The notes under the pieces: generated by a model
What the model was told of the DNA's origin: nothing
Databases searched by the model: none
What the model saw: only the letters and a program-made list of their open reading frames with translations
Program-made: the position numbers and the translations under genes
Source: Campylobacter sp.
GTDB lineage: Bacteria > Campylobacterota > Campylobacteria > Campylobacterales > Campylobacteraceae
Assembly (NCBI GenBank): GCA_017469645.1
Contig: JAFUFY010000055.1
Location: 1-64,000, forward strand
Direction: 5' to 3'
DNA: 64,000 nucleotides
In this document: piece after piece, positions 9,622-18,257 of the stretch
Numbering within the stretch: position 1 is the stretch's first letter
Layout of the letters: the number at the start of each line of letters is the position of its first letter

Positions 9622-10421
9622 ATTTGCTTTCTGCAAAAAAATGCAAAAGCAAAAAAGCAAAGCGAAGCTATCAAAATGATACTTGCGCCACTTGTTAGGT
9701 TGAATTTATAGCTCAAAATTAATCCCCCGACACAAAAAACAGCCGAAATGAGCGTTGCGTTTATCATCATAAAAAAGAGATTTTTTGAGATTTTTTCAGC
9801 TATAAAAGGCGGGATTGTAATGAGAGCAATTACCAAAATAAGCCCCACGACCTGTATGGCAGCAACCACGCTAAAAGACATCATCACAACGAGCAAATAG
9901 TAGAAAAATTCGGTTTTTACTCCACGAAGTTTTGCAAATTCCATATCAAAACTAAGTGCTAAAAATTGGCGATAAAATGTCAAAATCAAAAGCACAAAGA
10001 TTATATCGCAAATGCCGATAAATGTAAGTGTCTCCGAATTTACGGCTAAAATCGAGCCAAAAAGATAACTCATCAAATCTGTATTATAACCAGGACTTAA
10101 ATCGATTAAAATAATTCCAATCGCCATACCAAATGCCCAAATGGCGCCGATTACAGAGTCAAAGCGTTCTTTGTTTTTTTGCGTTATAAAGGCAACCAAA
10201 AGCGCTAAAAAAAGCGAAAACACACTAGCTCCCAAAAGCGGAGAAATGCCTAAAAAAAAGGCTAATCCAATCCCGCCATAAGCCCCATGCGCTACGCCGC
10301 CTGCGATAAATGACATTTTATTTATGACGATTAGGGAGCCCACAAATCCGCAAATAATGCTAACTAAAATTCCCCCTAAAAAGGCGTTTTGCATAAAATT
10401 TAGGCTTAACATTTCGCTCAT
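9618..10421 (-). CDS. znuB: zinc ABC transporter permease
   Basis: Membrane subunit of the ZnuABC importer (ABC-3 family). 267 residues, about eight helices, with the family segment FIAGGVAHGAYGGIGLAFFLG and the loop VKTEFFYYLLVVMMSFSVVAAIQVVG. Its start overlaps znuC by 4 bp. Zinc is assigned from the linked His-rich binding protein; manganese is the alternative. Confidence 0.93.
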   Translation of the reverse strand: MSEMLSLNFMQNAFLGGILVSIICGFVGSLIVINKMSFIAGGVAHGAYGGIGLAFFLGISPLLGASVFSLFLALLVAFITQKNKERFDSVIGAIWAFGMAIGIILIDLSPGYNTDLMSYLFGSILAVNSETLTFIGICDIIFVLLILTFYRQFLALSFDMEFAKLRGVKTEFFYYLLVVMMSFSVVAAIQVVGLILVIALITIPPFIAEKISKNLFFMMINATLISAVFCVGGLILSYKFNLTSGASIILIASLCFFAFAFFCRKQI

Positions 10422-11317
10422 TTTTGTCCTTTAAAAAAGCGAATTTGCGAAGCATTTTGAAAAATTTGCGAATTTGTGAATTTTGGAGCTTTGTTATCAT
10501 TTCTAAATTTATCGCTTTTTTCGCAGAATTCGCACTCTTTTGAAAAATCGCCGTCTTTGCCGTGCAAACAACCGCCACAACCGCACTCTTTTAAAGCCAG
10601 TTCAATGTCGCAAAAATGCTTGTGGTCGCGTTCTAGGTGGTGTAAGAAATTTTGCGTTTTTGCTTTTGAAATGTCGTGCATTATTAGCTCTTTATTTGCC
10701 ACATAGGCTGCTTTTGTGGCGTAGCTTAGAGCTAAATTTATCTCATGGCTAACCATGATTATGCCGATACCGCCCAAATTTAGCTCTTTTAAAAGCTCAA
10801 AAATCTGCACTTGCCCCATAGTATCGATACTAGCAGTCGGTTCATCTAAAAGCAAAATTTTACTCTCCCCACAAAGCGCCCTTGCGATATAAACTCTTTG
10901 TCTTTGTCCGCCTGAAAGCTCGGAAATACGGCTATTTGCAAACCCACTCATACTAACAAGCGCAAGTTTTTCAAGTGCGATTTTTTTATCACTCCCAGAG
11001 TAAAAACCAAACATTTTTTTATCGATTAGTCCGCTTAAAACGACTTCTAAAACGCTTATAGGAAAGGATTTTGACGAAGCTATGTATTGAGGGACATAAC
11101 CGATTTTTTGCAGATTTGGGCTTTTGTCGTAAATTTTAACGCTTCCTGCTTTTGGTTTTAAAAGTCCCAAAATAAGCTTTAAAATGGTGCTTTTTCCGCC
11201 GCCGTTTGGTCCAACGATAGCCAAAAAATCTTTTTTATTATAACTTAAATTTAAATTTTCAAAAACAACGCTTTCGCCGTAGGAAAAGTTCAAATTTTCT
11301 ATCGTTAAATCGCTCAA
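10418..11317 (-). CDS. znuC: zinc ABC transporter ATPase with Cys/His-rich tail
   Basis: Cytoplasmic ATPase energising ZnuB. Walker A GPNGGGKST near residue 38, signature LSGGQRQRVYIARAL around 135, Walker B KILLLDEPTASID, switch His in VSHEIN. At 299 residues it is about 45-50 residues longer than a usual ZnuC. The extra C-terminal tail contains DHKHFCDIE, ECGCGGCLHG and ECEFCEKS, an obvious cluster of potential metal ligands. Overlaps znuB by 4 bp and follows znuA by 42 bp. Confidence 0.94.
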   Translation of the reverse strand: MSDLTIENLNFSYGESVVFENLNLSYNKKDFLAIVGPNGGGKSTILKLILGLLKPKAGSVKIYDKSPNLQKIGYVPQYIASSKSFPISVLEVVLSGLIDKKMFGFYSGSDKKIALEKLALVSMSGFANSRISELSGGQRQRVYIARALCGESKILLLDEPTASIDTMGQVQIFELLKELNLGGIGIIMVSHEINLALSYATKAAYVANKELIMHDISKAKTQNFLHHLERDHKHFCDIELALKECGCGGCLHGKDGDFSKECEFCEKSDKFRNDNKAPKFTNSQIFQNASQIRFFKGQK

Positions 11318-11359
11318 AATTTAGCCTTTTTGCAAATTTAGCTTAAATTTTACCAAAAA

Positions 11360-12223
11360 TTATTTTAAACTTTTTGAAATTATTTCTATCGTTTTTTTCA
11401 TTTCATTTAGCCAATCACCGCTTAAATGATCGATTTCTTCGACATTTGCACCACTTGCACTTGCGATTGCAAGGGCTGCTTTTTTAGAAAATTGTGGCGA
11501 AACAAAAATCACTTTTGCATTTTCTTCTTTTGCTTCTTCAATCAGTTTTGCAAGATCGGCTGGTTTTGGCTCTTTGCCTTCGATTTCAATGGCGATTTGT
11601 TCTAAATCATAACGAGTGGCAAAATAGCCCCAGCTTGGGTGATAAACGATAAATTTTGCTTCTTTTAAATCTTTTAATTTTGCTTTTGCAAATTCGTCAA
11701 GCTCATCTAGTTTTTTCTCAAATGCGTAAAAATTTGCGTTAAATTTTTCGCATTTTTGTGTGTATTTTTCGCAAAGTGCATTTAAGATATTTTTGCTTTG
11801 AGTTTTTACTAAAATCGGATCAAGCCAAACATGTGGATCTAAATTTCCGTGGTCGTGGTGGCTGTCATGGTCGTGGTCTTTTTCGTGGTCGTGGTGAGAA
11901 TTCATAGCGATTTTTTCAATACCGTTTTGAGTTTTTATAAATTTGACATTTTTAAAATCAGGTGCGATTTTTTTAAGCCAAATTTCGTCAAATTCAACGC
12001 CGACTTCAAAATACAAATCGCTTTTTTCTAGCATTTTCATTTGAGATGGCTTAGGTTCAAAGGTGTGCGGATCTGCCGAGCTTGGCACCATAACATTTAT
12101 TTCAAGCTCGTCTCCTGCGATTTGCTCGATAAAAAATTTCGTCGGCATTATCGTCGTGCTGACAATCGGTTTTGCTAAAACCAAACTAGAAATCGCCAAC
12201 ATTAAGATTATTGATTTTTTCAT
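11360..12223 (-). CDS. znuA: periplasmic zinc-binding protein ZnuA
   Basis: Solute-binding protein of the cluster A-I family. Start at the ATG 12223 (MKKSIILMLAISSLVLAKP), which gives a clean signal peptide and follows AAGGTT; the longer frame to 12250 only adds sequence inside the putative operator. Metal-site blocks: SSADPHTFEPKPSQM, NLDPHVWLDP, FIVYHPSWGYFA, and a His/Asp-rich loop between (HHDHEKDHDHDSHHDHG), typical of zinc rather than manganese members. First gene of the znuACB operon. Confidence 0.95.
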   Translation of the reverse strand: MKKSIILMLAISSLVLAKPIVSTTIMPTKFFIEQIAGDELEINVMVPSSADPHTFEPKPSQMKMLEKSDLYFEVGVEFDEIWLKKIAPDFKNVKFIKTQNGIEKIAMNSHHDHEKDHDHDSHHDHGNLDPHVWLDPILVKTQSKNILNALCEKYTQKCEKFNANFYAFEKKLDELDEFAKAKLKDLKEAKFIVYHPSWGYFATRYDLEQIAIEIEGKEPKPADLAKLIEEAKEENAKVIFVSPQFSKKAALAIASASGANVEEIDHLSGDWLNEMKKTIEIISKSLK

Positions 12224-12231
12224 TTTCAACC

Positions 12232-12264
12232 TTTTTTGATAAAATGGCAAATGTTATCAAAAAA
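12232..12264. promoter_or_regulatory. 11-bp inverted repeat upstream of znuA, candidate Zur/Fur-type operator
   Basis: Perfect arms TTTTTTGATAA (12232-12242) and TTATCAAAAAA (12254-12264) around an 11-bp spacer, ending 9 bases before the znuA start. The right half overlaps AAATGTTAT, resembling half of a Zur box. The position is right for a zinc-responsive repressor, but the spacing is not classical. Confidence 0.5.
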
Positions 12265-12307
12265 ATAATTAATATCAAATTAATCGTAGAAAAATTTTGT
12301 TTTTTGC

Positions 12308-12313
12308 TATAAT
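12308..12313 (+). promoter_or_regulatory. -10 box for the methyltransferase/cytochrome/EAL genes
   Basis: TATAAT directly after TTTTTTGC, the typical -10 context of this genome, 25 bases before the ATG at 12338. Confidence 0.65.
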
Positions 12314-12337
12314 TTTCTAAAAAATTCGGAGTTTGCG

Positions 12338-13072
12338 ATGAAAGAGAAAAATTTGTGGGACGAAAAGGCTAAAAATTACGATAAATTTAGCGGAAATTTA
12401 AGCGAATTTCAGATTAAATTTTTTGAAATTTTATCTAAATTTGGTGTTGATTTTAAAGATAAAACTCTCATCGACATTGGTTGTGGCACAGGAATTTACT
12501 CGCTTCATCTAGCAAAAATTTGCAAATTTGTTCTTGGTGTAGATAGTTCAAAAAATATGCTAAAAGAGCTTGAAGGCTCTGCTAAAACGCAAAATATAAC
12601 AAACATTAAAACTATTTTTAGCGACTTTATAAATTTTAACACGGATAAAAAATTTGACATTGCATTTTTGACAATGAGTCCTGCTTTGCAAAGCCAAAAT
12701 GACTTTATAAAATTTGCAAATTTGGCAAATTTTCGCATTTTTATGAACTGGGAAAAGCCGCGAAATTCCACCTTGCTAACGCCGTTTTTCGAAAAATTTG
12801 GCGTGAAAAATAGAGAAAAAAAACTAAATTCTACGGCAAATTTACTAAATTTTTTAAAAGAAAAAAATATCCCTTTTCAAAGCGAAATTTTAAATCAAAA
12901 TCGCATTTCAAGGCGTAGCTTTGATGACGCTTTTGACAATATTTTGTGGCATTTAAAGATAAATAATTTTCCGTATAACAAAGATGAAATCAAAAAAATG
13001 CTACAATTAAAGTTTGAAAATGATTTCATAGAAGATGAAGTTGAAATTTGCGTTAGGATTATCCTATTTTAG
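12338..13072 (+). CDS. class I SAM-dependent methyltransferase
   Basis: 244 residues. SAM-binding motif I is LIDIGCGTGIYSLHLA at about 47-62, followed by the acidic LGVDSSKNML. The rest matches general methyltransferase-11/25 architecture; the target is unknown. First of three closely packed rightward genes (5-bp gap to the cytochrome gene, which then overlaps the EAL gene). Confidence 0.87.
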   Translation: MKEKNLWDEKAKNYDKFSGNLSEFQIKFFEILSKFGVDFKDKTLIDIGCGTGIYSLHLAKICKFVLGVDSSKNMLKELEGSAKTQNITNIKTIFSDFINFNTDKKFDIAFLTMSPALQSQNDFIKFANLANFRIFMNWEKPRNSTLLTPFFEKFGVKNREKKLNSTANLLNFLKEKNIPFQSEILNQNRISRRSFDDAFDNILWHLKINNFPYNKDEIKKMLQLKFENDFIEDEVEICVRIILF

Positions 13073-13077
13073 GGGCG

Positions 13078-13875
13078 ATGATGAGATTTGCTTTGTTTTT
13101 TTTTAGCTTTGTTTTTTGCTTTTCTTCGGGGCTTTTTTCGCCGATAGAACCACCGAAATTTGACAAAGAAAAGGCAAAGCTTGGCGAAAAACTCTATTTT
13201 GAAACCAAATTTAGCGAGAACAAACTTTCGTGCGATCGCTGCCACAATATCTACCTAAATCAAAGCGGAACTTCAAAAGACAAAAATGCGCCGACTATCT
13301 TAAATTCGGCTCTTTCCACGCTATTTTTCTCCAACGGCACAAACCAAAGCCTAAAAGAAAAAATAAAACGCTCGCTTACTGCTAAACACGAATTAAACTC
13401 AAATCCAAGCACAATCGAATCGGTAGTTAGATTAAATTCAAGCTACACAGAAAGCTTTAAAAAACTTTATAAAAATGGCGTAAATTTTGAAAATATCGCC
13501 GATAGTTTGGAACATTTTGTAAAAACTCTTGTAACGCCAAATTCAAAATTCGACCATTTTTTACGAAATGAGCTTAAATTAAATGAAGATGAACAAGAGG
13601 GTTATGAGCTATTTTTGGATCTTGGTTGTGCTAGTTGCCACAACGGCGTAAATTTAGGCTCAAACAACTTTCAAAAATCATTAAATTCAAACGCCTTAAT
13701 CAAAGTTCCCACTCTTAGAAATATTACCAAAACTGCGCCTTATATCGGTGATATAGAAAATTTATCAAGTGCGATTTTGCAAATGTCGATAAAAAAAATC
13801 AACACGACACTAAGCGATTATGAAATCGATAAAATCATAAAATTTTTAGAAACATTAAGCGGGGAATTGCAATGA
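13078..13875 (+). CDS. short dihaem cytochrome c peroxidase-like protein
   Basis: Periplasmic: hydrophobic signal sequence in the first 18 residues. Two haem c attachment motifs, CDRCH near residue 58 and CASCH near 187, spaced like the two domains of bacterial cytochrome c peroxidase/MauG proteins, with the CCP-type opening AKLGEKLYFETKFSENKLSC and the distal PTLRNITKTAPYIGD block. At 265 residues it is clearly shorter than classical CCP (about 330), so peroxidase activity is uncertain. Overlaps the downstream EAL gene by 4 bp. Confidence 0.88.
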   Translation: MMRFALFFFSFVFCFSSGLFSPIEPPKFDKEKAKLGEKLYFETKFSENKLSCDRCHNIYLNQSGTSKDKNAPTILNSALSTLFFSNGTNQSLKEKIKRSLTAKHELNSNPSTIESVVRLNSSYTESFKKLYKNGVNFENIADSLEHFVKTLVTPNSKFDHFLRNELKLNEDEQEGYELFLDLGCASCHNGVNLGSNNFQKSLNSNALIKVPTLRNITKTAPYIGDIENLSSAILQMSIKKINTTLSDYEIDKIIKFLETLSGELQ

Positions 13876-16298
13876 AAAATAAATTTATACTGCTATTTAT
13901 TATTATCTCGTTAGCGGCAAGTATTTTTTATGGCTTAAAATATTCAATTGTTTTAAACCATATATCAAATTTAATGGAAACTAGCCAAAAAATTCAATAC
14001 ATAATCCAAACAAATTCTAACATTAACAGTTATTTTGGCGATAAATTTGCAAATGTAAATTATGATGAATTAAACAAAAATATTCAACTTTTTAATGAAA
14101 ACATGGGGGAACTTTTAAAATCCGATATTATTTTTAACGGAAATTTTGAAAAAAATCTAAAAGATGTAAATGCGCTTTTTGGTCAAAAAATCGGACTTAT
14201 TTCGGAATTTAATACCATAAATTCACAAACTTTGATCCTTATGAAAAATTTAGAACAATCTTTTGAAAAAATTGGCGACAAAAATCGCCTAAGCAAAATT
14301 TACAGCCAAATTTCAACAATAAACTATAAAAATAGCGACGAAATTTTAAATATTAAAAATCGAATAAAAGGATTTAGTCCTTGGGATACAAACGAAGCAG
14401 ACTTCATTTCAATTGCAAACAATATCATAACAAATTTTATAAAACTTAGCGAGATAAATGATCAAAAAAATCTAGCCATAGATAGTAAAATTTTTGGGAT
14501 ACACAGCGAATTTACAGATTTTATTAATCAATATTACTCAGAGCTAAAATATGCAACATTTTTTTTCTTTTTGCTTTTTTTGACTTCAATGTGCGCGCTT
14601 TTGCTGATGGAAATTTTCTCTATTCGCCAAAGTGCGTTGTATCGTGCATTTAAAGAAATAGCCGATAAATCGTTTTGCTCCATTAGTATTTTGGATAGAA
14701 ATTTTAAATTTAAATACATAAACAAACAGTTTCAAGATAGCACAAAATACAGCCAAAACGAGCTAAATGATAAAAAAATGGAAATTTTAAGCTCTTATGA
14801 ATTTAGAGAAGGTTTTTACATCAGAATGTATGACAGCGTTAAAAAACTTGGAATTTTCGAACATAATGAGCTAATCAGCAAAGGAAAAAACGGAAATTTG
14901 CTTTTTGAAAAGATCAAATTTTTTAAACTCCCTACAAAAGATACAAATTACGCTTACGGCGTTATAAAACTTGATCAATCCGCAAATAAAGACATAAAAG
15001 AAAAGCTTACAGATACCGAATTTGAACTTTCAAATTCAGCGTTTTTAGACCATTTGACTGGCTTTGGCAACGAAGCTGCGCTTATGCTTCGTATCAATCA
15101 AAACGAACTTGGCAAAATAATTTATATAAATATCAACAACTTTACGAATTTGCGCTTTTTTTACAAAACAAATGTCATCAATGAAATTTTAGTGCAATTT
15201 GCAAAAACGCTAAAACTCGCCGTCGAAACACATCGTATAAATGCTCAAATTTTTCGTTTGCAGCTAGATGAATTTTGCCTTTGGTATAGCGGAGATGATA
15301 TAAAAAAAGATGTTAAATTTATAATGCAGTATTTTAACAACAAAATTTTTAGACTAAATAGCCAAACAAATGGGCTTGTTATGGCACCGCTTGATATTAC
15401 CATAGGCATTAGCACAGATCGCGATACGCCAAATACAAATAGACTTTATCAAGCTACCATAGCTCACCACGAAGCAAAGACAAAAAACGAAAATATAGGA
15501 CTTTATAACACTGATAATATCATCGAAGCAAGATATTCGCACAACCAAATTATGACAAATACAATCCAACACGCACTGACAAATAACAAAATTTTCGTAG
15601 TTTGCCAACCAATTTTTGATATTAGTTATAAAAATATCGATAATGAATTTGAACCTGCGTATTATGAAATTTTGGTTCGCCTTAGCGATGAAAACGGCAA
15701 AACCGTTATGCCAAGAGAGTTTTTAGATGTCGCAAAACAAACCTCTTTTTATATCCAAATCACAAAATGTGTCATCGAAGAGACATTTAGATTGCTTGAA
15801 AAATTCCCAAATACGCACTTTTCGATAAATCTTTCAAGTCTTGACATTTCAAATGCATTAATTAGAGATATTTTTATCCAAAATCTCAAATCATCGCAAT
15901 ACTGCTCAAATTTATGTATCGAAATTTTAGAAAGCGAAGATATACAAAGCTACGAAACGGTTGCAAATTTTGTTCGAAAAGCAAAAGAATTTGGCTGCAA
16001 AATCGCCATTGACGACTTTGCTAGCGGCTACTCAAACTACTACCGAATTTTAGCTTTAAATGTTGATTATATTAAAATCGACGGCTCAATTATCAAAAAA
16101 ATCGCAATCGATTCCAACTCTCGCGCCATAGTTGAAACCATTGTATCGTTTGCCAAAAGGCAAAATTACGAAATCGTGGCTGAATTTGTCGAAAATATCG
16201 AAACAATGGAGATTGTAAAATCGCTAGGCATTAAATTTGTGCAAGGATTTTTGCTTGGTAAGCCAATGCCGGTTAGCTCAATCCCGCAAAGCTGGTGA
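13872..16298 (+). CDS. membrane PAS-GGDEF(degenerate)-EAL protein
   Basis: 808 residues. Helix 1 at about 5-25 and helix 2 at about 225-250 enclose a 200-residue periplasmic sensor; then PAS (about 255-360), a GGDEF-like domain (about 385-540, LDHLTGFGNE start) and an EAL domain (about 560-800). The GGDEF signature is replaced by RLQLDEF, so cyclase activity is unlikely. The EAL domain keeps its core: YEILVRL, SINLSSLD, DDFASGYSNY, KIDGSII and QGFLLGKP, so it may be an active c-di-GMP phosphodiesterase. Overlap with the haem protein gene suggests joint expression and possibly periplasmic redox sensing. Confidence 0.93.
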   Translation: MKNKFILLFIIISLAASIFYGLKYSIVLNHISNLMETSQKIQYIIQTNSNINSYFGDKFANVNYDELNKNIQLFNENMGELLKSDIIFNGNFEKNLKDVNALFGQKIGLISEFNTINSQTLILMKNLEQSFEKIGDKNRLSKIYSQISTINYKNSDEILNIKNRIKGFSPWDTNEADFISIANNIITNFIKLSEINDQKNLAIDSKIFGIHSEFTDFINQYYSELKYATFFFFLLFLTSMCALLLMEIFSIRQSALYRAFKEIADKSFCSISILDRNFKFKYINKQFQDSTKYSQNELNDKKMEILSSYEFREGFYIRMYDSVKKLGIFEHNELISKGKNGNLLFEKIKFFKLPTKDTNYAYGVIKLDQSANKDIKEKLTDTEFELSNSAFLDHLTGFGNEAALMLRINQNELGKIIYININNFTNLRFFYKTNVINEILVQFAKTLKLAVETHRINAQIFRLQLDEFCLWYSGDDIKKDVKFIMQYFNNKIFRLNSQTNGLVMAPLDITIGISTDRDTPNTNRLYQATIAHHEAKTKNENIGLYNTDNIIEARYSHNQIMTNTIQHALTNNKIFVVCQPIFDISYKNIDNEFEPAYYEILVRLSDENGKTVMPREFLDVAKQTSFYIQITKCVIEETFRLLEKFPNTHFSINLSSLDISNALIRDIFIQNLKSSQYCSNLCIEILESEDIQSYETVANFVRKAKEFGCKIAIDDFASGYSNYYRILALNVDYIKIDGSIIKKIAIDSNSRAIVETIVSFAKRQNYEIVAEFVENIETMEIVKSLGIKFVQGFLLGKPMPVSSIPQSW

Positions 16299-16310
16299 GA
16301 TTATTTAAAA

Positions 16311-16410
16311 TTGAAACAAGCCTAGCTTTGTAAGAGACTCTTCGCCTTGCGTTGCAAGGCTCAGAATGACGATAAAAATCATTGCGAGAATTTGCAAAGC
16401 AATTCAATCC
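16311..16410. repeat. composite of truncated dispersed repeats
   Basis: Begins with the tag TTGAAACAAGCCTAGCTTTG (16311-16330) shared with repeats at 22.8, 37.3, 48.2 and 51.3 kb, runs into a half copy of the CTCAGAATGACG element and then TCATTGCGAGAATTTGC...GCAATTC. The ATCGTCGGCAT end tag is not seen here, so the copy looks truncated. Confidence 0.65.
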
Positions 16411-16443
16411 AAAAATTTGCGAAGCAAATTTTATCGTAAAATC

Positions 16444-16480
16444 AAATTTATAAAAAAGTTATAAACTTTTTTATAAATTT
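16444..16480. repeat. perfect 17-bp hairpin
   Basis: AAATTTATAAAAAAGTT (16444-16460), loop ATA, and its exact complement (16464-16480). It lies between the EAL gene and the convergent NosL-operon end and could act as a bidirectional terminator. Confidence 0.8.
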
Positions 16481-16513
16481 GCCACGATAGAAGCGTGCAG
16501 GGTATGGGGGTTG

Positions 16514-16560
16514 TTAAGGGGGAAAGGGGCGCTTCGCAAGTCAGCCCCTTTCCCCCTTAA
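16514..16560. repeat. perfect 17-bp G/C-rich hairpin
   Basis: TTAAGGGGGAAAGGGGC (16514-16530), 13-nt loop, and exact complement (16544-16560). Its G-run/C-run arms are strikingly unlike the surrounding A/T-rich DNA. A weaker 10-bp hairpin (16567-16576 with 16583-16592) follows. No coding potential is seen in 16299-16653. Confidence 0.85.
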
Positions 16561-16653
16561 AAGAAATTTGAAAAATGAATAAATTTTTCAAAAACGGTTT
16601 AAAAAATTTGTTTTTATCGCCATATATGCTGATTTCAACTTGCAAAAAAAATA

Positions 16654-17613
16654 TCACAGCCAAACGCCGTTTTTGAAACGATAAACAAGCACAAAACCGC
16701 TTAAAATCGCAACTAAGAGCGAATTTGCAAAAAGCGAAAGCTTAAAATAAAAATCATCAAATTTAATATTCAAAAGCTTAGAAATAAAGGCATAGCTGCC
16801 TGGCATGGCTCCTAAAAAAATCAAAATATAGATAACATAGCCGATATAATTATACTCTTTTTCGAGCATACAAAACGGGCATTTGTGCGTAGGAAGCTCG
16901 TAAATATAGGGCGAAAAAAATCGAATAAGCGCGTAAATACTAACAAAGACAAAAATCGCACTCAAAGCACTAAAAAGACTTTGTTTTCGCAAAATCGCAC
17001 TAAATGCAAAAAGCGTAAAAATGCCGTAAAATGCACCCAAAATAAAAGAATTTTTATGATAAAACGCATTAACGCTAAAATGCGAAGTTTTAAAAATTTC
17101 GCTACAACATTGAACGATATGAGTCGTTTTTATGCCGAAAAAATGCAGATATTCTAAGGCAATTTCACAAAAAATAAAAATGAATATAATGATAAAAAGT
17201 CTAAATTTCAGCCTCATAAATTTACATGTTTTGGTTTTGAAATCTTGCGAATTTAGATAAATCCAGCCGCTCAGCAAAAACAAATTTGTAATCTTAAAAA
17301 AAAGCAAATATGCCCCAAATTCGGTTGCGTCGATGACGCCTACTGCGCACATAGCACCGGGAATTAAGCTTGAAAGTTCATCAAGCACCCAAATAAAAAA
17401 CAAAAATAGCGGTAACTTCACAAAAAGAGCGAATTTAACGATAGTTGAGACTAGATAGCTAGTTTGAGCCAGTTTGTATTGCTTTGGCGAAAGTAGATTT
17501 TCATCAAATTTAAAAGCGATTTTAACGCCGTAACAAAGGGCAATCGTGCAAAAAAATAGCACCAAAGCTTCGCAAAATAAAAGTGTCATCACAAATGGTT
17601 GAGAAATTATCAT
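16654..17613 (-). CDS. polytopic membrane protein with CPFC motif, last gene of the NosL operon
   Basis: 319 residues, about nine hydrophobic helices. I do not recognise a named family. A loop near residue 243 carries THKCPFCMLEKEYNYIGY, a Cys pair plus His next to Met that could bind copper or form a thiol centre; earlier there is IVQCCSEIF and HFFGIKTTHI. Its start overlaps the ATPase gene by 4 bp (ATGA), so it belongs to the operon beginning at 20778. A role in metal delivery across the membrane is inferred from neighbours only. Confidence 0.82.
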   Translation of the reverse strand: MIISQPFVMTLLFCEALVLFFCTIALCYGVKIAFKFDENLLSPKQYKLAQTSYLVSTIVKFALFVKLPLFLFFIWVLDELSSLIPGAMCAVGVIDATEFGAYLLFFKITNLFLLSGWIYLNSQDFKTKTCKFMRLKFRLFIIIFIFIFCEIALEYLHFFGIKTTHIVQCCSEIFKTSHFSVNAFYHKNSFILGAFYGIFTLFAFSAILRKQSLFSALSAIFVFVSIYALIRFFSPYIYELPTHKCPFCMLEKEYNYIGYVIYILIFLGAMPGSYAFISKLLNIKFDDFYFKLSLFANSLLVAILSGFVLVYRFKNGVWL

Positions 17614-18257
17614 TTTTTTAGCTCGTAAAAATTTGATACAATGCTAGAATTTGCAATAATCGGATCGTGGCTAGCAACGACGATCGTTTTGCCGTCATCT
17701 TTTAAATTTTCAAAATAGCTCATCAAATTTTTTGTCAAATTCTCGTCCAAACTAGCACTTGGCTCATCTGCCAAGATGATACTTGGATTATTTATCAAAG
17801 CCCTTGCTATGGCTACTCGTTGGCGTTCTCCACCTGAAAGCTTCCCTACTAATAAATTTGCCTTATTCTCCAAATCGAATTTAGCCAAAAGCAAATTTGC
17901 AAACTCTTTTTTATCCTTTGTGCCATCAGGTAAAGCAGGAAGCAAGATATTATCCAAGACGCTTAAAGTGGGTATGAGATTAAAATTTTGAAATATAAAA
18001 CCGATATTTTCTCGCCTAAATTTAGACATAAATTTGATAGAAAGTTTGCAAATGCTTTCATTATTTATGATGATTTCCCCAGAATTTGGTCTATCAAAAC
18101 CGGCTAGTAGTGATAAAAGCGTTGATTTGCCGCTTCCGCTAACGCCTTTTATAACAAAAAATTCGCCCTTTTTGACGCTAAAATTTATATCCTTTAAAGC
18201 ACAAAATTCACTAACGCCGTTAGCGTAAATTTTACTAACACCACTAACGCTTATCAT
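17610..18257 (-). CDS. LolD/MacB-type ABC transporter ATPase
   Basis: 215 residues. Walker A GVSGSGKST near 39, Q-loop GFIFQNFNL, signature KLSGGERQRVAIARAL, Walker B IILADEPSASLD and switch VASHDP. This is the compact ATPase type that pairs with FtsX-like permeases such as LolCE and MacB. It overlaps the permease gene and the CPFC membrane-protein gene by 4 bp each. Confidence 0.94.
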   Translation of the reverse strand: MISVSGVSKIYANGVSEFCALKDINFSVKKGEFFVIKGVSGSGKSTLLSLLAGFDRPNSGEIIINNESICKLSIKFMSKFRRENIGFIFQNFNLIPTLSVLDNILLPALPDGTKDKKEFANLLLAKFDLENKANLLVGKLSGGERQRVAIARALINNPSIILADEPSASLDENLTKNLMSYFENLKDDGKTIVVASHDPIIANSSIVSNFYELKK

